Assembly: GCF_051549855.1 (NCBI RefSeq)
Contig: NZ_CP196080.1
Location: 372,001 to 436,000, forward strand
Source: Metamycoplasma sp051549855
GTDB taxonomy: Bacteria > Bacillota_I > Bacilli_A > Mycoplasmatales > Metamycoplasmataceae
Direction: 5' to 3'
DNA: 64,000 nt
The notes beneath the pieces were generated by a model, which saw only the letters and a program-made list of their open reading frames with translations, had not been told where the DNA came from and made no database searches. This document shows positions 42,719 through 53,327 of this stretch, piece by piece (the first letter of the stretch is position 1; each line of letters begins with the position of its first letter). The position numbers were made by a program, and so were the translations under genes.

Positions 42719-43572
42719 TATTCCTCCCTAATAATAGCTTCTAGTAGGGGTCAAAAAATTTTGATGACTTTTAATTGATCATCAAATATTTGCACTATTC
42801 CTAAAAAATTATTATTATGTTTTAATAAGTAATTAGCGTTTGGTAGATTGTATTTTTTTCTTACCACGCGCTCTTTGAAAAGTGTTTTTAATTCATCCTT
42901 GTTTAGGGTAACTATATTTATACCAAATAATTGCTCAATATTGTCAATTTCGCTAACTTTTCTTTGCTCATCTAAAAGTACATTTCCGACCTGAGTACGT
43001 TTTAAATCAACCATAATTGCATCAGTATTTAAAAGCAAAGCAACATCATGCACAATCGAGCGAATATAAGTACCTTTCGAAACAAAAGCTTCGAATGTAA
43101 CTTCATCATTTTCTAAGTCATAGTTAAGAATTTTTAGTTCATGAATTTTAATCTTGTTTGGTTTTAGACTAACATCTATATTTTTACGCGCTAGTTCATA
43201 AGCTCGCACACCATTAATTTTTTTGGCGCTGAAAACTGGAGGTATTTGTTCTTCTGAGTTTTTAATTTGCTCGAAAGCTCGTTCTAATTGATTATGAGAA
43301 ATTTCTTTTCATTCTAAAATGCTGACAATGGAGTCACTATCCCAAGATGCACTGTGGCGAAAAAGTTGCATTGTACAAATATAGCGTTTGTCTTGACTTA
43401 GGATGTAATTTAAGAGTTTTGTATCTTGATCAGTTGCAACAATCAATAGACCAGTTGCTAAAGGGTCTAAGGTTCCACAGTGACCAATTTTTTGAATGTT
43501 GTTTTGTTTAGCAAAATCTCTAATTGCTTTAAAACTTGACACACCTTTTGCTTTATTTATTTTGAAAAACAT
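42718..43572 (-). CDS. truB: tRNA pseudouridine-55 synthase TruB
   Basis: 284 aa. Catalytic region GHCGTLDPLATGLLIVATDQDT with the Asp at ~37; PPVFSAKKINGVRAYELARKN and KGTYIRSIVHDVALLL follow in order as in TruB. Two TGA-Trp. Starts 1 bp after glyA. The truB-ribF-rpsO order is conserved in Gram-positive relatives. Confidence 0.95.
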
Positions 43573-43573
43573 G

Positions 43574-44821
43574 TTAGTAAGTTTTTTTGATTGGAAATTG
43601 GCTTGAAAGTTTTAAAACTTCTTTTTTAATGATTTGATGTAAAGCAACATTATCAGGCTCACTTAGTGTTTTGTGAATTAAATTGGCAATAGTAACGAAT
43701 TCATTTTCTTCAAATCCGCGTGATGTCATAGCTGCAACACCCAGTCTTATACCACTAGTAACTGTTGGTTTTTCACTATCGAAAGGAATAGCGTTTTTAT
43801 TGGCAGTAATTGAAATTGAAGAAAGGATGTCAGCTGCTTGTTTTCCAGTTAAATTGTAAGAAGTTTTTGTATCAATAATAAATAGGTGGTTTTGGGTAAG
43901 ACCAGAAACAACTTTGACACCTTTTGACATAAAAGCACGACAAAAAACATTGGCATTAAGAATAATTTGGTTAGCATAACTACTGAAAGCAGGACTTAGT
44001 GCTTCTCTAAAAGCAACTGCTTTGGCTGCGATTTGATGCAATAAAGGTCCACCTTGATATCCTGGGAAAACTGAGCGATTAATTTTTTTAGCCAATTCTT
44101 CGTCATTAGTTAAAATCATTGCTCCCCGTGTTCCTCGTAATGTTTTGTGAGTGGTAGTCATTACAACATCAGCATAAGGAAAAGGAGAAGGGTGAACTCC
44201 GGTAACAATTAATCCGGCAATGTGACTTACATCGGCAAGTAAATAAGCACCAACTTTTTTAGCAATTTCACCAAAACGCTTAAAGTCAATAATTTGTGAG
44301 TAAGCACTATATCCTGTAATAATCATTTTTGGTTTTACTTCTAAAGCTATTCTTTCAATTTCATCGTAGTCCAGAATTCCATCTTCATTAACTGTGTAAA
44401 AGTGTGGTTCATAAAATTTACCACTAAAAGAAATTTTGAATCCGTGAGTTAGATGTCCTCCCGATGAAAGCTGCAAACCTAAAACACGATCATTTGGTTC
44501 CAATAAGGCCATGTAAATTGCGGCATTAGCAACAGAACCTGAATATGGTTGTACATTTGCATATGCACAATTAAATAATTGACAAGCACGATCAATAGCA
44601 AGCTGTTCAATTTGATCAACGTATTCGCAACCATCATAATATCTTGCACCTGGATAACCTTCGGCATATTTATTAGTCAAGCAAGATCCTGCTGCTTTCA
44701 TAACATCATCAGACACATAATTTTCAGAAGCAATAAGTTCAATATTAGTTTCTTGACGTTGCAATTCCTTATTAATTAATTCAGCAATTTCGTTATCTTT
44801 TAAATCAATTTTGCGATACAT
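43574..44821 (-). CDS. glyA: Serine hydroxymethyltransferase
   Basis: 415 aa PLP enzyme giving glycine and methylene-THF from serine. N-terminal IELIASENYVS, NKYAEGYPGARYYDGCEYVD, the PLP lysine in VVMTTTHKTLRGTRGAMI (~residue 228), SGIRLGVAAMTSRG near the end. SD AAAGGAG. First gene of an operon with truB, HAD, ribF, rpsO. Confidence 0.97.
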   Translation of the reverse strand: MYRKIDLKDNEIAELINKELQRQETNIELIASENYVSDDVMKAAGSCLTNKYAEGYPGARYYDGCEYVDQIEQLAIDRACQLFNCAYANVQPYSGSVANAAIYMALLEPNDRVLGLQLSSGGHLTHGFKISFSGKFYEPHFYTVNEDGILDYDEIERIALEVKPKMIITGYSAYSQIIDFKRFGEIAKKVGAYLLADVSHIAGLIVTGVHPSPFPYADVVMTTTHKTLRGTRGAMILTNDEELAKKINRSVFPGYQGGPLLHQIAAKAVAFREALSPAFSSYANQIILNANVFCRAFMSKGVKVVSGLTQNHLFIIDTKTSYNLTGKQAADILSSISITANKNAIPFDSEKPTVTSGIRLGVAAMTSRGFEENEFVTIANLIHKTLSEPDNVALHQIIKKEVLKLSSQFPIKKTY

Positions 44822-44837
44822 AGTTTCTCCTTTAGGG

Positions 44838-44874
44838 ATTATGAATATAGTTTCATAATAGCTTTAAAATTATA
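44838..44874 (-). promoter_or_regulatory. glyA promoter and leader inverted repeat
   Basis: TATAAT at 44869-44874 (minus strand) without a clear -35. Between it and the SD lies the perfect repeat ATTATGAA / TTCATAAT (44838-44845 with 44852-44859), either an operator or a leader hairpin. Confidence 0.5.
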
Positions 44875-44999
44875 TAATATGTAACCAAAAAATGCTAGGC
44901 GACAAAAAGTCAAAAACTCAAAATAAAAGAAATTAGGTTTTTTGTTATATAATGAATTGTGTTTTCAGACTAGCTGTTGCTTTAAAAAAATAAAATTAT

Positions 45000-45027
45000 T
45001 TGCAAAAGAAAAAATTTTATGTATAAT
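45000..45027 (+). promoter_or_regulatory. tRNA-Gly promoter
   Basis: TTGCAA (45000-45005), 16-nt spacer, TATAAT (45022-45027), about 20 nt before the tRNA. Confidence 0.7.
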
Positions 45028-45046
45028 ATTAAAGCAACAAGCAAAT

Positions 45047-45120
45047 GCGAGTGTAGTTTAATGGTAGAACTTCAGCCTTCCAAGCTGACTGTGAGGGTTC
45101 GATTCCCTTCGCTTGCACCA
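45047..45120 (+). tRNA. trnG: tRNA-Gly (anticodon TCC)
   Basis: 74 nt with encoded CCA. Acceptor GCGAGTG pairs with CGCTTGC, including G-U pairs. D-loop AGTTTAATGGTAGA, anticodon arm CAGCC-TTCCAAG-style loop with TCC, T-arm GGGTTCGATTCCC. Reads GGN glycine codons by superwobble in reduced tRNA sets. Confidence 0.95.
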
Positions 45121-45134
45121 TATGTTAAATCACC

Positions 45135-45160
45135 AAAAAGTGGCAAAAGGCCACTTTTTT
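45135..45160 (+). terminator. Terminator after tRNA-Gly
   Basis: AAAAAGTGGC-AAAAG-GCCACTTTTT with a T tail. Confidence 0.85.
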
Positions 45161-45222
45161 AATTCCTTTTTGGCATTTTTGGTTTTTATGCCATACAATT
45201 CTAATGAAGAGAAAGGATGAAA

Positions 45223-45815
45223 ATGAATAAAGTATTAGTTATTTTATCTTGAGTAAACGGACAAAAATCAATTACTAACCAAATGGCTAAGGTTTTTGTA
45301 AACAAATATCAGCAACTAAATCCTCAAGATGAAGTGCAATATTTAGATTTAAATGAATTAGAAGCTGCTAAACAAAGTTTAAACGAGCAAAATTTTGTTC
45401 AATTCTTTGGTTCAGAAAGTGATGAACTAATTAATCAATTAAAAAGTGTTAATAAAGTAGTTATAACAGCTCCAATGTATAATTTCAACATTCCTGCAAC
45501 ATTAAAAAATTATTTAGATAGAGTTTTAGTAGCGAATAAAACATTTGTTACAAATATTCAAAAAAAGGAGACGCTGTCGGGCTGTTAGATCATCTAAAAG
45601 TTCAAATCTTAGCAACTCAAGGTGCTCCATTGGGATGATATGAATGAGGAAACCATGTTAAATATCTTGAAGGAACATTTAAGTTTGTTTATGCAAAACT
45701 GAATGAAAGTTTTTTAATTGACGGAACAAAAGTTGGTGAACTAGCAACCAAATCAGCGCAAGAAGTTGTTGCCATGCACCGAAACGAAATTGAAAAACTT
45801 GCTTCACAATTCTAA
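45223..45815 (+). pseudogene. FMN-dependent azoreductase gene with a frameshift at A7
   Basis: Flavodoxin-fold NAD(P)H azoreductase/quinone reductase (AcpD family). First part: MNKVLVILSWVNGQKSIT, VVITAPMYNFNIPATLKNYLDRVLVANKTF. This frame ends at 45588. The rest continues one frame back: GDAVGLLDHLKVQILATQGA, then ...HRNEIEKLASQF, ending 45815. The join is an A7 run (45560-45566) in CAA-AAA-AAG-GAG: one extra A or a -1 slip on A-AAA-AAG restores a normal ~197 aa protein. ATG 45223 has SD AAAGGA; an ATG at 45217 overlaps the SD. It may be a disrupted gene, a phase-variable one, recoding, or a sequence error. Confidence 0.85.
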
Positions 45816-45816
45816 G

Positions 45817-45859
45817 ACTGGGAAATTTTATTTTCTCAGTTTTTTTTTTTTTTTTTTTT
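45817..45859 (+). terminator. Terminator with T20 tract
   Basis: Imperfect hairpin ACTG-GGAAA..TTTTC-T-CAGT followed by twenty T (45840-45859), then GCTG and T8. It ends the azoreductase gene and lies 26 bp before the ABC exporter ATG. A tract this long is prone to length change. Confidence 0.65.
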
Positions 45860-45885
45860 GCTGTTTTTTTTACTTTAATGAGTAG

Positions 45886-47916
45886 ATGGAACAATTACAA
45901 CAAAAAACAAGAGATTGTGGTTTATTGTGTTTAAGTAAACTGTATAAATACTGGTATAAAAAGAGTTTGAATATTGAAAGCTTGCAACAAGCCACAAATT
46001 ATGAAGAAAAAGGAATAAATCTTTTGGAACTCAAACATAAAGCTAAGCAGTTTGGCTTAGATTTTAAGATTATGCAAGGTGAGTGAAATAGTTTTGTTAA
46101 TCTAAAATTAGAGCATCCAATAATTATTGTCCTTGCAAAGCAAAATTTATTGCACACTGTTGTAGTTACAAAAAAGACAGATGATTATGTTGTTATCTTC
46201 GATCCTGCTATTGGTAAGTTAAAAATGAAGTTAGAAACATTGCAACAACAATATGCTTCAATAATCATTGATGTCACCAAAACTAGTTGTGAACAAAACT
46301 CATATCAAGAAAACAGTGTAACTTATTTCCAAACTACTTATAAATACACATTTCTAAATTCAATTATGAGTTTATTGGTATTTGGGTTGTCAATTCTTGC
46401 TTCACAAATAAGTAAATATCTTTTTAACAGTGCTCTTAAAGAAACAAGAGATTCCTACTTTTTGCATTTTTTAATCATTTTGGGTTTTTGCAGCTTACTG
46501 AAAATATCGTTTTCAACTATTAATGAATTTTGCACAAGAAAAATAGTGAATTTTTATCTTTTCCAGTATCAAAAAATATTCAATCATAAATTGCTGTATG
46601 GAAGGGTACATCAAATACAAAAATATAGCCAGCAAGATTTGATCAAAATTTATAGTTCTTTTGGGTTTTTAGCTTCGTATCGAGCATCTCTTAGCCTCCA
46701 AACTTTTGCTAATTTCGCTTTCATTGTACTATCAGGATTCTTTTTAGTCACAATCAATTTCAAAGTCACACTTCTCATTGTTTGCGCAATAAGTTTTTTG
46801 TTTTTAGTTAACATTTTGGCTAATTACATGCGAAAAAAACCATGGCAAGAGCTTTTGATAAAGAACAGTGAAGTTGTTTCTGATACTCTGTTTGTTATTA
46901 ATAATTTTCAACAAACTAGAATGCAAAATGTGCCTAATTTCATCTTCCAAACTAATACAAAAAATACTGAGAATCAAATAAAAGCAACAAATAAGTTTTT
47001 TTATTTAAATTCACTTTTTGCTACATTATCAGACGTTATTCTTGCTATTTGTCCTGTTTTAATAATTTATTTGTTTTGATATTCTCAAAATGACAATAAA
47101 AATGTTGGTGATTTCTTAATTTTTGTCAGTTATTACAACTTTTTAATTAATCCTGCTAAGCTGCTAGCAAACAATATTGCTCAATATTCAAACTTTATGC
47201 AAGCTAGTAAATTGTGAAATAGCTTTAACCATATAAATTTGGAAATTGATAATAAATACTTTAATCAGAAAGTTGAAATCAAAAATATTACTATCAAAAA
47301 TTTAGCTTTTGGATATAGTGAATATAATCATCTATTCAAAATAGGTAACTTAGAATTAAAAGCTCAAAATCACTTAATAGGTAAAAATGGGTGTGGAAAA
47401 AGTACCTTTCTTAAGCTTTTGTTAAATTTCTTTGACTATCATGGCTCCATTTTGTTTGATGGCGTTGATATTCAGAATTTAGATACATCATTTCTTAGAA
47501 CAAAAATAAGTTATATCAATTCATCGCAATCACTTTTCAATAATACAATTGCTAACAATATTCATCAAAATAACCCTGTTCTTAAATCTAGATTCGAACA
47601 AAGTTTTATTGAATACAATCTTCAAGAATTTTTTGACTACTTTAAGTTATCTCTTGCGGACCAAATAGTTTTGAATGGTGAAAATTTTTCAGCAGGACAA
47701 AAACAATTCATCCAGCTTTTGAAGTTATTTGCTAATGAGAATGAAGTTGTGCTCTTAGACGAATGCTTTGAGAATATTGACTTAAACATTTTTGAAAAAT
47801 TAAAACCTTTCCTACAAAAACTTTTGAGTAAAAAAATAGTCATTGAAGTTTCACACTCGCAAAAATATATTTTTGAGAAAGCAAAGGTGGTGAATTTTGA
47901 TGAATTTAAAGCTTAA
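45886..47916 (+). CDS. Peptidase C39-containing ABC exporter (bacteriocin/peptide type)
   Basis: 676 aa. N-terminal C39 protease: catalytic Cys in KTRDCGLLCLSKLYKYW (~residue 11), His in NLLHTVVVT and Asp in VIFDPAIG. Then six hydrophobic helices (~165-420), then the ATPase: Walker A GKNGCGKST, signature FSAGQKQ in place of LSGGQ, Walker B EVVLLDE, H-loop EVSHSQ. This is the layout of exporters that cleave double-glycine leaders during secretion. TTTAAT 6 nt before ATG and no SD. Several TGA-Trp. Overlaps the next gene by 17 bp. No substrate gene is visible. Confidence 0.88.
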
Positions 47917-48280
47917 AAAATGAGAATTATTAATCTTGATAATAAGCCTTATTGTAATTTTTGCCATTATGTTTGTTTTAACAACTTGAAAAATGAAAGT
48001 AAAACAAGAACTCAAAATCATTAATTTCGATGAAAGACAAAATATTATTCAGTTCCAAAATTTGACAAATCATGAATTTGATTTTAATCAAACTATTAAC
48101 TTGAAAATAAACAATAAGCTTTGAAAAGCAAAGATTTTGTGAATAAAACCAGTCGATTTAAATATTTTTGAAGCAAAAATATCTTTCACTGAAGATGTTA
48201 ACTTTACAAAAACCGTTAAGGCTTGCATTGAAATAACGGAAGAAACAAAAAAATATTGAGAGGTTATTTTCAGCAAATAA
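47900..48280 (+). CDS. Small membrane-anchored partner of the C39 exporter
   Basis: 126 aa. One N-terminal transmembrane helix (about residues 9-30, ELLILIISLIVIFAIMFVL), then ~95 extracellular residues that are beta-rich in appearance (NIIQFQNLTNHEFDFNQTI, KAKILWIKPVDLNIFEAKI). The topology resembles a miniature membrane-fusion/accessory protein for the exporter. SD AAGGTGGTG lies inside the exporter gene, 17-bp overlap. Family not recognised. Confidence 0.7.
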
Positions 48281-48282
48281 AA

Positions 48283-48301
48283 AAACTGGCATTGCCAGTT
48301 T
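48283..48301. terminator. Bidirectional terminator between exporter cassette and pot operon
   Basis: AAACTGGC-ATT-GCCAGTTT, 8-bp perfect stem between two convergent units. Confidence 0.75.
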
Positions 48302-50053
48302 CTATGATTTTGTGATCTTAAAGTATTGTAAGCTTATTGCTGTTCGCAATTTTCGATTGATGATTTGATATAGAAACACTTTGTAATCATCACTTTGCTC
48401 TGGTTGAATGTACATTGACTTAGCAACTTCGTCACTACCGAAATATCATTTTTCAATGAAAGCAAAAATTCCTTGATTAGCTGGAGTGTAGTTGATGTAG
48501 TCAAAGTTTTCTACTTCAACCGCAATGTTATCATCTGTAAATGCTTCAGCAAAATAATCAGATAAAGCATCTTCATTTTCCATGTGCAATCCAAAAATTT
48601 TGTCAATGTCTTGCTGTGAAAATTGCTCTTTATCTTCTTTTAAAATATTTAAAATTTGCATACTGGTTTCATACAATGAGCTGTCTTCGTCCTTTATTTT
48701 TTCTAATTCTTCTTTAATCTCTTCATTTATTTCAGAATTAGAAATAAGAAGATTTTTCAAAGTGTTAATGTAACTTTGTTCAAGGTCTAAAACTCTAGAC
48801 TGAGATGATTGTTGGGCATCAATGTTGCCAAAAACATATTCACCAATAGTTTTTTCTAATTTGATAGATTCATCATCAGTCATCACATTTGCTTGAATTC
48901 AGCCATCCATTAGTAAGAAATTATCCTTAGGCCTTACGTATCTTACTAATCCTTCTTCTTTTAAAGAACTAAAATTGTCAGCCGAATAGTAAGCATCAAT
49001 TGCATCACCGTTATACATAACAGCAACATCAGCACGTCCTTCTTTTGGCTCAATAAGATTATTTGCTAGTTCTAATCCATCACCAATTAAAAAGTTGTGT
49101 TTTGTATCTCTAAGCGAGTATCCCGATGCTGCTTTTACATATTCTTCAAAACCTTTTATCGCTTCTAGATAGTTATCCTCATTAAAAGGTTTTAGTTTGT
49201 TATTAACTACTCACTGTTTTTCGCCTTTATCATTTTCATAAAAAGCGCCGATCATCATATTGTCGTAGTAAGCATTATTTCATGCAAAAACTCTGTAATT
49301 GAATTTTTTTAGTGTTTCCATTATCCCAGTTCAAGAAAGGTCTTTAAAAATAATTGATTCATTTTCTTCATCATATAAACCTTCGTCAATCAATTTTTGT
49401 TTTTGTTCGGCCGAAAGTTTTAGGTAAGGTCGATTTTCATAATCAATACTATAAGCAATAACCTTGTCTTGAGTGTAGTAAGGAATTATGTATTCTCAGA
49501 AATGGTCTTCTTTTCCATCTCTGTCAATATCATATGCAACCATTTTCTTCGAAACAGGATCTAAAATTCTTTTAGCTTTGTATTCGTCATTAGTTGCAAT
49601 GAGGTCAAAAATCATTTGATCATATTGTTTCAAGTGTTCAATTACACTTGGACGATAGACATTTGCCAACTGTTCAATCAAAGGTTTTGAATCATTTGTG
49701 TTGAAAACGTTGGCAAAATTAAATTTTTTCAAACGATTTTCAATTATTAGTTGGGCTGCTTGGAAATCACTTCCAACTCCACCTGCTGCTTTTCCATTAT
49801 TTAAAGCAACAGTAAAATCATTTATGTCGTTGAATACTTTGTAATTATATCCACGACTCTTAACTTTGTCAATGATGTCTTTTTTCAAGTAAGAACCATA
49901 GTTATAAAGACTTGGTGAATATGGGTGTTTAGCTTTAAAACCAAAAGATAAAATTGCAATAAGTAAAATAGATAGAAATACTATGAATGTTACAAAACGT
50001 TTTAAATTACGTTTTAGAAATTCCTTAATTTTATTTACCTGATTTCTTTGCAA
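48302..50053 (-). CDS. potD: Spermidine/putrescine-binding protein, PotD-like
   Basis: 583 aa. N-terminal signal anchor (FVTFIVFLSILLIAILSFGF) without a lipobox Cys. The SBP part opens SPSLYNYGSYLKKDIIDKV (PotD 'lyNWgdYi'), with GGVGSDFQAAQLI (PotD 'VPSdy.v..l'), ADVAVMYNGDAIDAYY and the terminal NYTPANQGIFAFIEKWY (family 'yptpN'). A ~150 residue acidic insertion lies between ~330 and 490. No ATG: TTG at 50051-50053 (23-bp overlap with potC) is listed, ATT near 50026 is the alternative. It collects polyamine for PotABC. Confidence 0.85.
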
Positions 50054-50873
50054 AATATGCTTTGGTTTTATTTTTTAGAAGTGTTAATGCTTTTGTTGCA
50101 GTAATAATGTAAATTAAATTAGCAACTAAAACAATCATTAAACATATTGCACCCAATGCTAAACTTCAGGCTTGGAATTGTCCTTCGTAAAGTTGAGTTC
50201 CTAAAGTTTCTGTATTTGAGACAATTCTGGTAACAATGAAGTCATCGAAACTTAAAACCATTGAAACTACAAATACAAATCCAATTGAACCTAGCATATA
50301 AACAAAATAAGTCCTGAATCAAGTTCTTACTTTTGAATAACCTAAATCTTGACTAGCCTCAAAAATGTTTTTTGAAAACTTGTCAGATTTTGGCAACATT
50401 ATCATAATTGCATATGGAAGAATGATTACTGTATGAGCTACAATAACACGAACAAATCCCTCACTTGTAGCACTTAAGACTCCAAAGAAGGCAGTCAAAA
50501 TGATTGTTAGCGTTAAAGCAGTAACAACATCACTGTTGATTAAAGGAATGTTTGCTGTTCCTTGAACTACTTGTCTAGGTTTTTTGTTTTTTTGTCTTCA
50601 CAAACCATAGACAGTTAGTAGTGAAATTGCTATCACTAAAACCGAAGCACACAATCCTATTAATAAAGAGTTAATGAATGCACCAGCGTGATCTGTTGAA
50701 AAAAGTGCTTTATATGCAGCAGCTGAGGTTCTGTTTCAAGTTGTAACACTGAAGACACCTTTATCACTTGGTGCATTAAATGAATAAATTGTTCCAAAAA
50801 CTATTGGAATGTAGAACAAAATTAAGATTATTACAATGTATGATCTTTTGAAAAAGGTAGAAAACTTACTCAT
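50031..50873 (-). CDS. potC: Polyamine ABC transporter permease PotC
   Basis: 280 aa with six membrane helices. The EAA loop is IFEASQDLGYSKVRTWFRTYF, the ATPase docking site. YIPIVFGTIYSFN at the first helix and SFDDFIVTRIV before the last region are typical of PotC. SD AAAGGAGG in the end of potB, which overlaps by 8 bp. Confidence 0.93.
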
Positions 50874-51702
50874 CTTTACCTCCTTTGAAACGATACTTGT
50901 TTAAAAGTAAAGGCAGTAGATAGGTTACACTATACAACAACATTAAAATCGCTAATGTTATTAAAACAAGTGTTGAAGCAACAGCCAAATCAAACGGGTT
51001 TGATGCATTAGCAAAGTTTTGAATCAAGTTACCGATCAATTGATTTTGACTTCCATGTGGAAGCAATCTGTCACTCAAAATAATTGAAGTTGCAGTTATC
51101 AAGAACACTGTGCTAAAACCTGCTAGCAATGCTTTCATGCAGTATGGGACTACAACTTTTCAAATTGTTTTAGCTTTTGAATAACCTAAATCTTCACTTG
51201 CTTCCAAGATATTTTTAGGCATATCTTTTAAAACTTGATATAAAGGCATGATCACGAAAGGTAAATACAAGTAAACAACCCCTAAAATCATGAAAGCTTC
51301 ATTATTCAAACTATTTTCATCAAACATCACACTAAATAATCCTCTAAGTGATAATGCTTTTGAAATAGTAAAAATAAACAAAGGTGAAAAAATTAAACTT
51401 AAACCAATATTTTTTGTTATTTTTGATTTTGCGGTTGCCAGGATGTAAGTGTATGGAAAACCTATTAATAAACAAAATAGTCCACCTACAGCCCCTACTC
51501 AAACGCTTCTTCACAAAATTTTTCAAGTACTTTTGTCTTGAATAATGTGTCAGTTGTCTAACTGACCATCGATTGGACTGAACGCTTTTATAAAAACAAA
51601 GATTAATGGTAGAACAATAAATATTGAAGCAAATAATATGTAAGGTAGAATCAGCGATAAACGAAGATTAAACCCTAATTTTTTATTGATTTTCTTAAAC
51701 AT
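50866..51702 (-). CDS. potB: Polyamine ABC transporter permease PotB
   Basis: 278 aa, six helices. EAA loop ILEASEDLGYSKAKTIWKVVVPY (Trp = TGA); LPYILFASIFIVLPLIFVF at the first helix and PLYQVLKDMP before the loop. Start overlaps the potA stop (TAATG). Confidence 0.93.
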
Positions 51703-53327
51703 TAGACTTGTTCGTTATTTCATTCTTTAGAATCTTTGTTCATTAAGTGAATTGCATCAGTGTCTCAAGTTAGATAAACTTGTGTACCGGGTTCAAATTT
51801 TCTGGTTGTTTCAACATAAACGATTTTTCCGTCTACATCAACATCGATGAAATAATAACTTCCCTTGTAAACAATTTTTGTAACAGTTCCTGATAATTTA
51901 CCTTTAGATTTATCACGTGAAATAATCATGTCTTCAGGACGAATTAAGGCATCTAATTGTTGTCCTGGTTCGAACTCATCGTGAATAGTCATAAAGTTTT
52001 TGCCCATAAAGTGAACTTTTCCTTTTTGCACAAAAGAAGCATCGAAAAAGTTTGAATCACCAATGAAATTAGCTACTCATTTGTTGATTGGGTAATCGTA
52101 TAGTTCATGTGGTTTAGTATATTGTTCAACTTGCCCGTCACGGATAACTGCGATTCTGTCACTTAGTTGCAGAGCTTCATCACGATCGTGAGTAACAAAA
52201 ATAAATGTTAGTCCTAATTTTTGTTGAATACTACGCAACAAAATTTGCATTTTTTCTCTGATTTTTGCATCCAATGCACTTAAAGGTTCGTCTAAAAGTA
52301 AAATTTCCGGTTCAATGACTAGCGATCTAGCAAGGGCAACACGCTGTTTCATTCCTCCACTAAGTGCATTAATTGGCTTTTGGGCATTTCCTTCTAGCCC
52401 TACCAGTTTAACAATGTCAGCAACAGCATTATCCATTTCTTTTGGACTAATTTTTCTAGTTGTGTGTTTCTTTTCAAAAGCTTCAGTTTTCAAGTCTACA
52501 TAGTTTTCTCAGTATGAGTAGTTGAAATCACTATCATCAATTCATGATTGAATTTTTTGACGTTTGCTTTTGCTTAGTTTTTTGTTTTCTAAGTCTTTTT
52601 CATACTCAGCCATTTTTTTGTCAAGTTCTTGCATTTTTTGTGCAGCATATTTTTTTCATTGTTGCTGTTGACGTTCTAATCTCACTAAAAGCTCAGATTT
52701 AGCTGTTTCACTTAAAGTGATGTGTCTTTTTTCAAATGCTTCAGTTTTTTGTTGCACATAATTATCTCATTCTAAGCATTCTTGATTAACAGCATCAATT
52801 TTTGATTGAATCTTTTGACGTTGACTTTGGCTTAGCTGCATATTTTGCAATTCTCTGTTGTAATCTTCTACTTTTTTATTTAATTTTTGTTTTTGCTGAG
52901 TAGCATGTTTTGTTCATTGTTTTTGTTGGCGAGCTAGTTTATCTAAAACCTCTGGAGTTGGAATATCTTTAGCAATACGTTTTAATTTCAATCCGTATTT
53001 AATGTTGTTTTCAACGTTTAGATGTGGAAATAGGGCATAATCCTGAAAGATGGTTGAAACATTTCTTTTGTGTGGTGATAAATCTTTAATGTCTTTTCCA
53101 TCAAATTTTAATTCCCCACGAGTAGTTCATTCAAAACCACCAATTAAACGCAAGATTGTAGTTTTTCCTGATCCAGAAGGTCCTAGCAATGTTACAAATT
53201 CTCCACGATTAATTTTTAAATTAACATTGTCTAGAACTATTTTTTCGTCATATTCTTTAGTAACGTCTACTAACTCAATAATTGGATATTTCTTTTTGTC
53301 TTTTTTAATATCGTTATTAATTTCCAT
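51702..53327 (-). CDS. potA: Polyamine ABC transporter ATPase PotA with a repeat-bearing insertion
   Basis: 541 aa, ~160 more than E. coli PotA. Walker A GPSGSGKTT at 49-57, Q-loop FQDYALFPH (Q95), signature LSGGMKQR (322-329), Walker B ILLLDEPLSALD, H-loop VTHD, and a C-terminal TOBE domain. Between Q-loop and signature (about 122-283) lies a Lys/Gln-rich coiled-coil-like insertion made of two 72-residue repeats, 131-202 and 217-288, each starting LxRQQ.QW and ending TEAFEK(R/K)H. The genomic copies are at 52722-52937 and 52464-52679. TGA read as Trp throughout. Long structured leader upstream. SD AAAGGAT. Confidence 0.95.

Noticed and set aside
44822..45046. Glycine or other riboswitch ahead of glyA
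   Set aside because: No conserved aptamer core; only a short inverted repeat is visible.
45217..45219. ATG at 45217 as azoreductase start
   Set aside because: It overlaps the AAAGGA Shine-Dalgarno; the next ATG (45223) has proper spacing and matches the family.
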